From positions 1 through 14,277 of the forward strand of contig CAJQNE010000347.1 in NCBI GenBank assembly GCA_905479545.1: a DNA stretch of 14,277 bases, written 5' to 3'. The notes under the pieces were generated by a model that saw nothing but the letters and a program-made list of their open reading frames with translations, searched no databases and was not told the DNA's origin. Shown one piece after another: positions 1 to 6,529 of this stretch. Positions within the stretch are counted from its first letter, which is position 1. Each line of letters opens with the position of its first letter. The stretch comes from an uncultured Gammaproteobacteria bacterium. Its GTDB lineage: Bacteria; Pseudomonadota; Gammaproteobacteria; CAJQNE01. The translations under genes and the position numbers were made by a program.

Positions 1-281
1 AGTGCGCCCAGGCCCTCAGCGACTTTCGGATCGCGCTTCATTACCCATACCGGGCGGCGACGCCATTCCACTACCGTAGGAGATTCGCCAACTTTCAGCT
101 CGCTAATGTCCACATCAACCGGGCCACCAGCTGCAGCGGCAGCCTCACTCGGGTTCCATGAGTCAACAAAGGGGTGCTTCACCATTGCTATACCACCAAC
201 ACCACCCACTACGGCGGTGCCGGCGATTAGGGCGAGGCGCTTGCTTTTGTCGACGTCGCTTGTGTCAAAGCTGTCAGCCAT
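1..281 (-). CDS. petA: Ubiquinol-cytochrome c reductase iron-sulfur (Rieske) subunit, 5' part only
   Basis: The Rieske subunit of cytochrome bc1 carries a 2Fe-2S cluster and takes electrons from ubiquinol on the periplasmic face of the inner membrane. Only the first 93 codons are present; the gene runs off the left edge, so the cluster-binding Cys/His boxes are outside. Seen: a hydrophobic glycine-rich segment at about residues 15-33 (LALIAGTAVVGGVGGIAM), the hinge and sheet start PSEAAAAAGGPVDVDIS, and VEWRRRPVWVMKR, all typical of proteobacterial PetA. The ATG at 281 has an AGGAG 7 nt upstream, which fixes the start. The residues before the hydrophobic segment are DKSKRLAL, with no twin arginine, although bacterial Rieske proteins usually carry an RR Tat motif there. 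petB and petC would be expected beyond the edge. Confidence 0.93.
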   Translation of the reverse strand, partial: MADSFDTSDVDKSKRLALIAGTAVVGGVGGIAMVKHPFVDSWNPSEAAAAAGGPVDVDISELKVGESPTVVEWRRRPVWVMKRDPKVAEGLGA

Positions 282-636
282 GCAGTTTCTCCTGACAAGT
301 TCTTGAGTTATGCCTGGTTAAACAGGCTTTCTAAATAATTCAGCGCCAAGGCGGCGAAACCCTGACGCTAGCGAATACTTTTTTTGGTGGCGACAGACGA
401 TACACCGGTCACAAAGCACAACCCGCTGCGCACTTGCGTCCAAATCATTCCTGTCGCTGATTTAGCCCCAAACCAGCCGTTTTTTCGTTGCTACTGAATT
501 AATTTTGGCGTTAGTGACACGCCATAGCTGCTCCCAGAGGCGCGCGGAGTATAGCAGAACAACTCGTTATTCGGCTAGATGCCCCGACACATGCTGCACC
601 GCAATATGAACCTGCGGTTTTCAGCGGCGATCCGGC
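282..636. other. Divergent intergenic region between petA and the degS-type gene
   Basis: About 355 nt with no convincing gene. It must hold the promoters of both divergent genes. I found no clear -35/-10 pair on either strand, nor a sigma-E type element before the protease. The only clean structure is a small hairpin in the petA leader: GCCTG at 312-316 and CAGGC at 323-327 around a 6-nt loop, about 20 nt before the petA ribosome binding site. Confidence 0.5.
289..293 (-). promoter_or_regulatory. petA ribosome binding site
   Basis: AGGAG on the minus strand, 7 nt before the petA ATG. It supports the chosen start of petA. Confidence 0.7.
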
Positions 637-648
637 GTGCAAAGCGCT

Positions 649-1803
649 ATGATTACTGGCATGAATAGCCCACAACCTCCCCGGCCGGTTTGGCGTGACA
701 TAAGCTTATGGCTAGCCATTGGCATGCTGCTGGCCGCCTGCGCTTTGTGGTGGCAGGCGCGGCAGCAGAATAACACTGAAACCATAACCTACTCATATGC
801 TTCAGCGGTGAAGCGGGTAACGGATGCAGTAGTAAGCCTCGACATCCGCCGTAGCGTACCGGATTTTTCCGGCCCGCTCGCTGGCCTGCTTTCAGGCGGC
901 GGCCAACAAACTTTGCCGCAAAACCTACAGCGCGACCCTAACAACCCCGCCATGCTGATTGAAACCAGCGGTGGTTCCGGGGTGGTTGTGAGTGGCTTTG
1001 GCCATATTCTTACCAATCACCATGTCGTCGCTGACGCCAGCGAAGTTATTGTGCGGTTTAACGATGGCCGCAGCGCAGTAGCCGAACGCATAGGCAACGA
1101 CCCGGAAACCGACCTGGCATTACTGAAAGTAGATTTGCCAAAACTAGCCCATGCCAGATTCGCCCCGCCGGGCCACATTCAAGTCGGCGACATAGTGTTG
1201 GCTATTGGCAACCCGTTTGGCGTCGGCCAGACGGTGACACAGGGAATTATCAGTGCCACGGGCCGCAGCGGCTTATCTTTGAGTACGTTTGAAAGCTTCC
1301 TGCAAACTGACGCGGCCATTAACCCCGGCAATTCCGGCGGCGCGCTGGCTAATGTGCGTGGCGAGCTAATCGGCATCAACACAGCGCTATTCAGCAAAAG
1401 CGGCGGCTCACAAGGCATTGGCTTTGCCATTCCCGCCGCACTCGCAGAAGCAGTAATGCAACAGCTCATTGAAAATGGCGAAGTGGTACGCGGCTGGCTG
1501 GGCATCGTCCCCCAACCACTTACCGACGAACTGGTCAGCGGCATAAACCTACCGACCGAGCAAGGCTTATTAGTCGCCAACGTTATCCCTGGCAGTCCGG
1601 CACAGCGTTCTGGCGTAAGGCGCGGCGACATTTTACTACGCATCGACGAGCGGGCAATGTCCACCGCCCGTGACGCACTGGAGTATGTTGCAGGGTTACG
1701 GCCCGGCGACCGGGTGGAACTGGGCATTGTTCGTCGTGGCGAACAACAGTCTATTGATGTGCAGATCACCCGTCGAACGGTCAACAGGCGTGTGGATCGT
1801 TAA
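649..1803 (+). CDS. degS: DegS/AlgW-type periplasmic HtrA serine protease, membrane-anchored, one PDZ domain
   Basis: In this family the protease sits in the periplasm on an N-terminal membrane anchor, senses misfolded outer-membrane proteins through its PDZ domain, and makes the first cut in the anti-sigma factor RseA/MucA. Seen (numbering from ATG 649, 384 aa): a membrane segment at about 18-35, a trypsin-like domain with the triad H125 (LTNHHVV), D155 (ETDLALL) and S229 (NPGNSGGAL), and one PDZ domain at about 278-376 opening with GWLGI. One PDZ plus an anchor rather than a signal peptide favours DegS/AlgW over DegP/DegQ. About 20 extra residues, rich in Gly, Gln and Pro, precede the first catalytic strand compared with E. 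coli DegS as I remember it. No candidate start (GTG 637, ATG 649, ATG 661) has a good Shine-Dalgarno, so the start is uncertain. It stands alone, with no visible terminator. Confidence 0.88.
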   Translation: MITGMNSPQPPRPVWRDISLWLAIGMLLAACALWWQARQQNNTETITYSYASAVKRVTDAVVSLDIRRSVPDFSGPLAGLLSGGGQQTLPQNLQRDPNNPAMLIETSGGSGVVVSGFGHILTNHHVVADASEVIVRFNDGRSAVAERIGNDPETDLALLKVDLPKLAHARFAPPGHIQVGDIVLAIGNPFGVGQTVTQGIISATGRSGLSLSTFESFLQTDAAINPGNSGGALANVRGELIGINTALFSKSGGSQGIGFAIPAALAEAVMQQLIENGEVVRGWLGIVPQPLTDELVSGINLPTEQGLLVANVIPGSPAQRSGVRRGDILLRIDERAMSTARDALEYVAGLRPGDRVELGIVRRGEQQSIDVQITRRTVNRRVDR

Positions 1804-1877
1804 TAGCTCAACAGTGTGCGCTACCGAACTCGCAGTACAGTCGCTGCATTTTACCGCGCTCGATTAGCTGACAAGAC

Positions 1878-2078
1878 TTATAACCTAGCGCCTAGCGGCT
1901 TTGGCAAATAATTCTCTTCGAAATCAGCGACAGTAATGTCGGCAAGTTTATCCAGCTGCAACTCGACAGTATCCGCCTCAACGGCAATTTTATTTAACAC
2001 CGCTACCGCACGCTTTTTGTCCATACGGACATCACAGCCGTGTTTTAACGCCAGTTACTGCATTTCATCGATAGTCAT
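1878..2078 (-). pseudogene. Small unidentified gene interrupted by an early in-frame TAA
   Basis: From ATG 2078, preceded by TGGAG at 6 nt spacing, the frame reads MTIDEMQ, then TAA at codon 8 (2055-2057), then continues 58 more codons as LALKHGCDVRMDKKRAVAVL and onward to ADFEENYLPKPLGARL and a stop at 1878-1880. The part after the stop has normal protein composition: charged, helix-prone, with a hydrophobic pattern. Together with the good ribosome binding site this suggests a once-functional 66-residue protein. The TAA lies in CAGTAACTG and one substitution would restore Gln, Lys or Glu. A shorter product from the internal ATG at codon 19 is possible but lacks a ribosome binding site. I do not recognise the family. 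A sequencing error is an alternative to true decay. Confidence 0.5.
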
Positions 2079-2155
2079 TAGCTACTCCAGGCAATTCGAA
2101 TACCGGATCAAGTGTATCGCAGAAATTCACGACACAATCGCTACTGGAGGCTTTC

Positions 2156-2186
2156 GTAACGCTGCGTTATGCCCTTGGGCATAACG
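2156..2186. repeat. Hairpin repeat, copy 1
   Basis: GTAACGCTG followed by a perfect inverted repeat, CGTTATGCCC (2165-2174) and GGGCATAACG (2177-2186). The same GTAACGCTGCGTTATGCC start and GGCATAACG end recur in the same orientation at 2293-2324. Neither copy has a T-tract, so a simple Rho-independent terminator is unlikely. Confidence 0.7.
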
Positions 2187-2269
2187 GTCTTGCAAGCTTT
2201 TGAGAGCGATTTAGCTTTTAGCTCGTAGCAACTAAGAAGGAACGAACCGTCCATGGTGAGCAGTTCCTG

Positions 2270-2287
2270 CCGCGCGTCCGTGCGCGG
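2270..2287. repeat. GC-rich palindrome between the two hairpin repeats
   Basis: CCGCGC (2270-2275) and GCGCGG (2282-2287) form a 6-bp stem around a 6-nt loop. Just to its left, AGGAAC (2238-2243) and GTTCCT (2263-2268) form another inverted pair. With the flanking hairpins they make 2156-2335 a heavily structured noncoding stretch. Confidence 0.5.
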
Positions 2288-2290
2288 CGT

Positions 2291-2334
2291 AAGTAACGCT
2301 GCGTTATGCCATTTAGGCATAACGTTCGTTACTT
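2291..2334. repeat. Hairpin repeat, copy 2, overlapping the pstB stop codon
   Basis: A two-part perfect stem: outer arms AAGTAACG (2291-2298) and CGTTACTT (2327-2334), inner arms CGTTATGCC (2302-2310) and GGCATAACG (2316-2324), loop ATTTA, with a small internal loop between the stems. The outer right arm covers the last two bases of the pstB stop (2333-2335), so on the minus strand the hairpin sits exactly at the 3' end of the pst coding region. It could protect the mRNA end or be a weak terminator; there is no T-run after it. Confidence 0.7.
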
Positions 2335-3145
2335 ACCCATATCGGCCAGTAATATAATCTTCGGTGCGCTTCTGGCCGGGGTTGGTGAATATCTGACCGG
2401 TGTTGTCGTATTCGATCAAATCGCCCATATAAAAGAACGCGGTATAGCCAGCGACCCGTGCTGCCTGCTGCAGGTTATGAGTCACAATGGCGATGGTGTA
2501 GCTATCGCTGAGCTCCTGAATCAGATCCTCAATAGTGGCGGTAGAGATGGGGTCGAGCGCCGAAGCCGGCTCGTCCATCAGCAACACTTCAGGCTGAACG
2601 GCAATAGCACGGGCAATACAAAGGCGCTGCTGCTGACCACCGGAGAGACCAGTACCGCTAGCGTCCAAGCGGTCTGCCACCTCATCCCAAAGGCCGGCTT
2701 TCTTAATCGAGTCCTCAACCAAGTCGTCGCATTCTGAGCCTTTTTTAACCAGGCCATGCATTAACGGCGCGTACGAAATATTGTCGTAAATGCTTTTAGG
2801 AAACGGGTTAGGTTTCTGAAACACCATACCAACGTGAGTGCGCAGATTTACCACATCCAATTTCGGATCCAGCAAATCCGTTTCACCCATCATAATGCTG
2901 CCTTCGATACGAACGCCCTTGATTTGATCGTTCATACGATTGAGACAACGCAGGAACGTCGATTTGCCGCAACCAGACGGGCCAATTAGCGCCGTCACTT
3001 CGTTTTGCTTTAAATCCAGCGTAATACCTTTCAACGCATGTTTGTCGCCGTACCAAAGGTTCACATCGGTACAGGCGATTTTCACCGGCGACTCTTTGGC
3101 CGTCGGCGTTTTGCTCAAGTCTGTAGCAGCTAAGTTCATCGTCAT
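2333..3145 (-). CDS. pstB: Phosphate ABC transporter ATP-binding protein
   Basis: PstB hydrolyses ATP at the cytoplasmic face to power phosphate import through PstC and PstA; in enterobacteria it also takes part in signalling to PhoR through PhoU. Seen (270 aa): Walker A GPSGCGKST at 55-63, Q-loop Q110 in MVFQKPNPFP, signature LSGGQQQRL at 167-175, Walker B VLLMDEP at 187-193, and switch His 223. KPNPFP after the Q-loop is typical of PstB. Start: ATG 3145 has GGA 6 nt upstream, but ATG 3139 fits the same GGAAAGG better (8 nt), so the protein may begin at MNLAAT. It is last in pstC-pstA-pstB, 23 nt after pstA. No phoU follows, and the stop codon lies inside a hairpin repeat. Confidence 0.97.
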   Translation of the reverse strand: MTMNLAATDLSKTPTAKESPVKIACTDVNLWYGDKHALKGITLDLKQNEVTALIGPSGCGKSTFLRCLNRMNDQIKGVRIEGSIMMGETDLLDPKLDVVNLRTHVGMVFQKPNPFPKSIYDNISYAPLMHGLVKKGSECDDLVEDSIKKAGLWDEVADRLDASGTGLSGGQQQRLCIARAIAVQPEVLLMDEPASALDPISTATIEDLIQELSDSYTIAIVTHNLQQAARVAGYTAFFYMGDLIEYDNTGQIFTNPGQKRTEDYITGRYG

Positions 3146-3168
3146 AACCTTTCCAATAGTACCGGCGC

Positions 3169-4389
3169 CTACCAGCGACGCTCAAATTTCTTACGCAGCA
3201 ATACGGCGCTGGCGTTCATCAATATCAGTACCGACATAAGAACAAGAATGCCGGCCGCGGTGCGCTCTACATAGGCGCGCTCGGGCATTCCGGCCCAAGT
3301 AAATATCTGCGCAGGCAGCACTGTCGCTGCTTGCAGGAAGCCTTCTGGCGCTTCGGGAATGTACGCCATCATGCCAATAATCAGCAGCGGCGCGGTTTCA
3401 CCCATCGCCTGCGCAATACCAATAATGGTGCCGGTAAGAATACCGGGCATTGATAGCGGCAGAACATGGTCGCGCACCGTACGCCACTCAGTACAACCCA
3501 TCCCGTAGGCCGCCTGGCGAATAGTGTCGGGTACAGCCCGGAGCGCGGCGCGGGTAGAAATAATGATCACCGGCAGCGTCATCAAACCTAAGGTTAAGCC
3601 GCCCGCCAGGGCCGAGGAGCGCGGCACCCCAAAGAAATTAATGAATATCGCCAAACCGAGCAGACCAAACAAAATCGATGGCACGGCCGCGAGGTTATTA
3701 ATATTAATTTCAATCAACTGGGTAAGACGGTTATCCGGCGCAAACTCTTCCAGATAAATCGCAGTCATTACACCAATCGGGAAACTGAACAGCAGCGTTA
3801 ACACCATTACCAGTATGGAGCCGACCATCGCCGACCACAGCCCGGACATCTCCGGAATTTTGGAGTCACCGTTGGTAAAGAAGCCAACGTTAAACTTCAT
3901 TTTAATCTTGCCATCGGCTTTCAGAGCATCAATTCTGGCCGCCAGCGCCTTTTGCTCAACCGTATTATCGTCGCCAGTGAGGTCTTTATTACCTTTCAGG
4001 TATTGGTCGACTTCGTCATCAGCCAATGCCCAGGCAACCGCCTTGGTGCCGACAAGCTCTGGATTTTCTTTCTTTACCCGGCGTAGATCCCGCAACCAGC
4101 CACGACTGACAATGTCGTGCATGTCTTCGGCAATTGCCCTTTTGGTGAACCGCAGGTTTTTCTCAGCGTAATCGACATCCACCTGCACATGAGCCTGCTG
4201 AAAAGCGCTGTGGCCCTTGCTGATCATGTCGGTAAAAAAGAATGCCAGAAAGCTTATTGCCAACACCAACGAACCGACACAATAAAAGTGGAAACGCTTG
4301 GCCGCGCGATAGCGCTTTTTAAGTTTCCTCTGCACTCGCGCATCGAGTTCTGCGCGGCGCTCCGGGGTCATTTCGGCAGTCATATCCAT
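3169..4389 (-). CDS. pstA: Phosphate ABC transporter permease, long form with N-terminal periplasmic domain
   Basis: PstA is one of the two inner-membrane permeases of the phosphate importer. At 406 aa it is about 110 residues longer than the E. coli protein. Seen: a charged cytoplasmic N-terminus (1-32, rich in Arg/Lys), a first membrane helix at about 33-54, a hydrophilic segment at 55-185 that should be periplasmic and matches the DUF3333-type extension, then the six-helix permease core from about 186. The EAA loop that docks on PstB is at 290-317 (RQAAYGMGCTEW, then LPLSMPGI). ATG 4389 has AGGAG 7 nt upstream, and that site overlaps the pstC stop codon, so translation of the two is probably coupled. 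Confidence 0.95.
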   Translation of the reverse strand: MDMTAEMTPERRAELDARVQRKLKKRYRAAKRFHFYCVGSLVLAISFLAFFFTDMISKGHSAFQQAHVQVDVDYAEKNLRFTKRAIAEDMHDIVSRGWLRDLRRVKKENPELVGTKAVAWALADDEVDQYLKGNKDLTGDDNTVEQKALAARIDALKADGKIKMKFNVGFFTNGDSKIPEMSGLWSAMVGSILVMVLTLLFSFPIGVMTAIYLEEFAPDNRLTQLIEININNLAAVPSILFGLLGLAIFINFFGVPRSSALAGGLTLGLMTLPVIIISTRAALRAVPDTIRQAAYGMGCTEWRTVRDHVLPLSMPGILTGTIIGIAQAMGETAPLLIIGMMAYIPEAPEGFLQAATVLPAQIFTWAGMPERAYVERTAAGILVLMSVLILMNASAVLLRKKFERRW

Positions 4390-4396
4390 TGCTCGG

Positions 4397-4401
4397 CTCC
4401 T
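4397..4401 (-). promoter_or_regulatory. pstA ribosome binding site overlapping the pstC stop
   Basis: AGGAG on the minus strand, 7 nt before the pstA ATG. The pstC stop TAG (4400-4402) shares its last two bases with this site, placing pstA under direct translational coupling to pstC. Confidence 0.7.
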
Positions 4402-5629
4402 ACGCGTACTGCTGCTTGAAGCGGCGAACCATGCTCACCGACACGATATTCAGAATTAGCGTCACTACAAATAACACTAAACCGAGTGAGAACGCCGCGA
4501 GCGTCTCTGGCGTACCAAAGGCCTGGTCGCCAGTCAGCGCATCGACAATCCGCACCGTCACTGTGGTAACCGCTTCCAGCGGATTCCAGGTGAGGTTTGG
4601 CCGCAAACCTGCTGCCATCACTACGATCATGGTTTCGCCCAAGGCACGCGAAACACCCAGTAGCGTCGCGGAGATTATGCCCGGCAATGCGGCGGGAATA
4701 AGAATGTGGCGAATAGTCTCTGACTTGGTCATACCCAGCGCCAACGAACCATCACGCATGGATTCCGGCACAGAATTAATCACGTCATCAGAAAGCGATG
4801 AAATAAAGGGGATAATCATGATCCCCATTACCAAACCCGGCGCCAAAGCCGCTTGATAAGAGGCCTGCAGGCCTACTTTGTCAGCGACGGCAACGATGAT
4901 CGGTGCGATCGTAATGGCCGCAAAAAAACCATAGACCACCGTCGGGATGCCCGCCAGAATTTCCAGCAGTGGCTTCGACACTGAACGTACCGACGGACTG
5001 GCGTATTCAGACATGTAAATCGCCGACAACAAGCCGATCGGCAAAGCTACCGTCATCGCAATACCAGTAATAAGGAAGGTGCCGGCAAACAATGGCAGCG
5101 AACCGAAACCCTTGGTAATCAGCTCCTCAGAGCCTTCCGGCGCGGCATCAGGGTTCCATTCGGTGCCCGTAACGAAGTGCATAAAATCGACCATGCCGAA
5201 GAAACGGATCGATTCAAAAATAATTGAAAGCAAAATGCCGAGTGTGGTGAGAATAGACACCATGGACGCAGTAATCAGTGCGGCAGTAATCACTCGCTCT
5301 ACGCCGAGACGGGCACGCAGTTCAGGGTCAACCTGTCTGACAGCCCAGACCAAACCCACTACAGCAGCTGCCACAGCCGCGGCGATGATTAACTTGCCGG
5401 AGATAATTTCGGCACCGAACAATGTCGCTACCCAGCCGACAAACGCCGCCACAATGGCGGGAACAGCCGTCCATGTTGCTGCAAACTGGCCATATTGGCC
5501 AGGCTGCGAGTTCATAAATGTGCCGCCGGCTTTAATACCTTCAGCGCGGCGACGACCTATCACGTAGGCGGTGCCAGCGAGCAGCAGCAAGCAGGCTGCA
5601 AACAGCAGCAAAAGTTGCCCGGTTGTCAA
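4400..5629 (-). CDS. pstC: Phosphate ABC transporter permease, long form, TTG start
   Basis: PstC pairs with PstA to form the phosphate channel. It is 409 aa against about 320 in E. coli; the N-terminal part (1-110) has three hydrophobic segments at about 4-24, 55-71 and 79-97 and matches the PstC_N/DUF3708 type of extension. The permease core follows, with a helix at 113-139, the PstC-typical LLEILAGIPTVVYGFF at 221-236, and the EAA loop at 291-318 (DGSLALGMTKSETIRHIL). The start is TTG 5629, chosen because GGAG lies 8 nt upstream; no ATG upstream is in frame with it. It is the first gene of the cluster in this window. pstS, which commonly precedes pstC, is absent, so the phosphate-binding protein must be encoded elsewhere. 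Confidence 0.95.
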   Translation of the reverse strand: MTTGQLLLLFAACLLLLAGTAYVIGRRRAEGIKAGGTFMNSQPGQYGQFAATWTAVPAIVAAFVGWVATLFGAEIISGKLIIAAAVAAAVVGLVWAVRQVDPELRARLGVERVITAALITASMVSILTTLGILLSIIFESIRFFGMVDFMHFVTGTEWNPDAAPEGSEELITKGFGSLPLFAGTFLITGIAMTVALPIGLLSAIYMSEYASPSVRSVSKPLLEILAGIPTVVYGFFAAITIAPIIVAVADKVGLQASYQAALAPGLVMGIMIIPFISSLSDDVINSVPESMRDGSLALGMTKSETIRHILIPAALPGIISATLLGVSRALGETMIVVMAAGLRPNLTWNPLEAVTTVTVRIVDALTGDQAFGTPETLAAFSLGLVLFVVTLILNIVSVSMVRRFKQQYA

Positions 5630-5696
5630 AATATGGTCTCCACAGGTGCTTCGAAAGCCAAATGCTTTAAAGCAGTCGCCATGCTGGCTAGATTAC

Positions 5697-5735
5697 ACTT
5701 CGAATTATTCCTACGGGCATTGCACCATTCGAAGT
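5697..5735. repeat. Inverted repeat in the pst leader
   Basis: ACTTCGAAT (5697-5705) and ATTCGAAGT (5727-5735) are perfect 9-nt arms around a 21-nt loop. A third TTCGAA lies at 5650-5655, next to the pstC ribosome binding site, giving three copies of this 6-nt palindrome within 84 nt. The arms lie between the candidate PhoB promoter and pstC, so they would be in the transcribed leader. A short GCGGC/GCCGC stem (5739-5754) is next to it. Confidence 0.5.
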
Positions 5736-5778
5736 TCAGCGGCCTCGGAGCCGCAGGAGCAATCCCTACAAGCCGTGC

Positions 5779-5812
5779 ATTATGAACGTCGAATGTTACA
5801 GTTTTCCTGCAA
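5779..5812 (-). promoter_or_regulatory. Candidate Pho box and -10 for pstCAB
   Basis: On the minus strand 5812-5791 resembles the 22-nt Pho box (two CTGTCAT units separated by AAAA and followed by ATTC): the AAAA spacer, CTGTAAC and ATTC match well, but the first unit (TTGCAGG) is poor; 15 of 22 positions agree by eye. Exactly 10 nt after the second unit lies CATAAT (5784-5779), a good -10 at the spacing usual for PhoB-activated promoters, where the Pho box replaces the -35. This gives a leader of about 145 nt before the pstC TTG. Confidence 0.4.
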
Positions 5813-5918
5813 TCCGGAAATTTAAGCCCTCGCTGCGCCATCGGTAACCAAACAGCCAATAAGCAAAAGGCCAATTCCGCTTAAGTTTCGCAGCTATGCC
5901 CAGGGCAAGAGCTGGGGC

Positions 5919-6296
5919 CTATTTGGTTTTTTTACGACTAGACGCTCTGGCTGCTGGCTTTTTAGCAGCCTTTCTCGCGGGCTCTTCGTTTTCTTCTTTC
6001 TCTAGCTCAAACTCGCCGTCTTCTTCCGAGATATTGACTTTAAAGGTGGTTTTTTCATCACCCCGGTTTAAAGCACTGAGCGCTTTACCGAATAGCTTTT
6101 GCACGCGAGCAGGGGCGTGCATACCTTCCGGAACAAGGTTTTTAAACATCGAAATCGCTTCGCCTATGTCGACGCCAGCTTCAATTTTATCGCGCACATA
6201 CTGAATCAGATCTTCCTGCAAGCCAGCTACATCTGGCAGGCCAAAGCTCTGGCGCAGTTCTCCGGGAGTAAGGTCAACTTCAAGACGAATTTTCAT
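5919..6296 (-). CDS. Small conserved protein, possibly DUF6489-like, with acidic stretch and basic Lys/Ala tail
   Basis: 125 aa from ATG 6296. The opening MKIRLEVDLTPGELRQSFGL, followed by PDVAGLQ, resembles the DUF6489 family as I remember it; function unknown to me. Residues 1-80 look like a compact alpha/beta domain. About residues 90-106 are strongly acidic (SEEDGEFELEKEENEE), and the last 18 or so are basic and Ala-rich (RKAAKKPAARASSRKKTK), so the C-terminus is probably disordered and could bind nucleic acid or another polyanion. The reading frame is open up to a GTG at 6356, but the family-like start is at 6296, and a possible -10, TGTAAT (6345-6340), would put transcription start inside the longer version. 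No strong Shine-Dalgarno is seen. It reads toward pst but is separated by the candidate Pho promoter, so it is probably a separate unit. Confidence 0.65.
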   Translation of the reverse strand: MKIRLEVDLTPGELRQSFGLPDVAGLQEDLIQYVRDKIEAGVDIGEAISMFKNLVPEGMHAPARVQKLFGKALSALNRGDEKTTFKVNISEEDGEFELEKEENEEPARKAAKKPAARASSRKKTK

Positions 6297-6364
6297 AAGC
6301 TTATATGGCAACAAGGCCGCGTTAGATTGTGTTTTGAGTATTACACATTCCGACACGGCCCTGC

Positions 6365-6515
6365 ACCAAGATGACGCTGCAAAGCTACTGCGCTTGCAAT
6401 CTCGGCGTTGAATGCCAGCGAAAAATGCTCACTTACTAAAGTAAGCTCCGCGTTTTCGCCGACCTTCGCCTTGACCTTGCTTCGCTCGCTACGCTTTTCA
6501 GCGACATCTCGCTAC
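6365..6515. repeat. Probable dispersed intergenic repeat downstream of purC
   Basis: Noncoding stretch between the purC stop and the small gene upstream of pst. It contains the hairpin CTTAC-TAAA-GTAAG (6432-6445), the stem AGCGA-CATC-TCGCT (6500-6513), and the phrase GCGTTGAATGCCAGCG next to AAAAATGCTCA. This arrangement resembles a dispersed repeat type I remember from gammaproteobacterial intergenic regions. Family membership is inferred from memory and only one copy is in the window. There is no T-tract after either stem, so it is not an obvious purC terminator. Confidence 0.4.
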
Positions 6516-6529
6516 TAAAACAATAGTAA

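Noticed and set aside
1179..1784. 201-codon minus-strand frame inside the degS-type gene
   Set aside because: Antisense shadow of a clearly real protease with all catalytic motifs; Ser/Pro/Arg-rich composition typical of shadow frames.
2141..2254. 37-codon minus-strand frame starting MDGSFLLSCY
   Set aside because: It runs through the hairpin repeat and its composition follows the palindromes; a product of the repeat element rather than a gene.
2156..2324. Integron attC sites
   Set aside because: GTTATGC and GCATAAC pairs recall attC end boxes, but the copies are far shorter than attC, lack the inner boxes, and no integron integrase or cassette array is present.
5626..5874. 82-codon minus-strand frame ending in TGA that overlaps the pstC TTG
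   Set aside because: The stop-start overlap looks like coupling, but the composition (scattered Cys, Asn, Arg, no domain) is not protein-like, and it contains the candidate PhoB promoter.
5898..5918. Terminator after the small Lys-tailed gene
   Set aside because: CCCAG (5899-5903) and CTGGG (5912-5916) form only a 5-bp stem and no T-run follows on the minus strand.
6297..6356. Longer start (GTG 6356) for the small Lys-tailed protein
   Set aside because: The added 20 residues do not look conserved, there is no ribosome binding site, and a possible -10 lies inside the extension.
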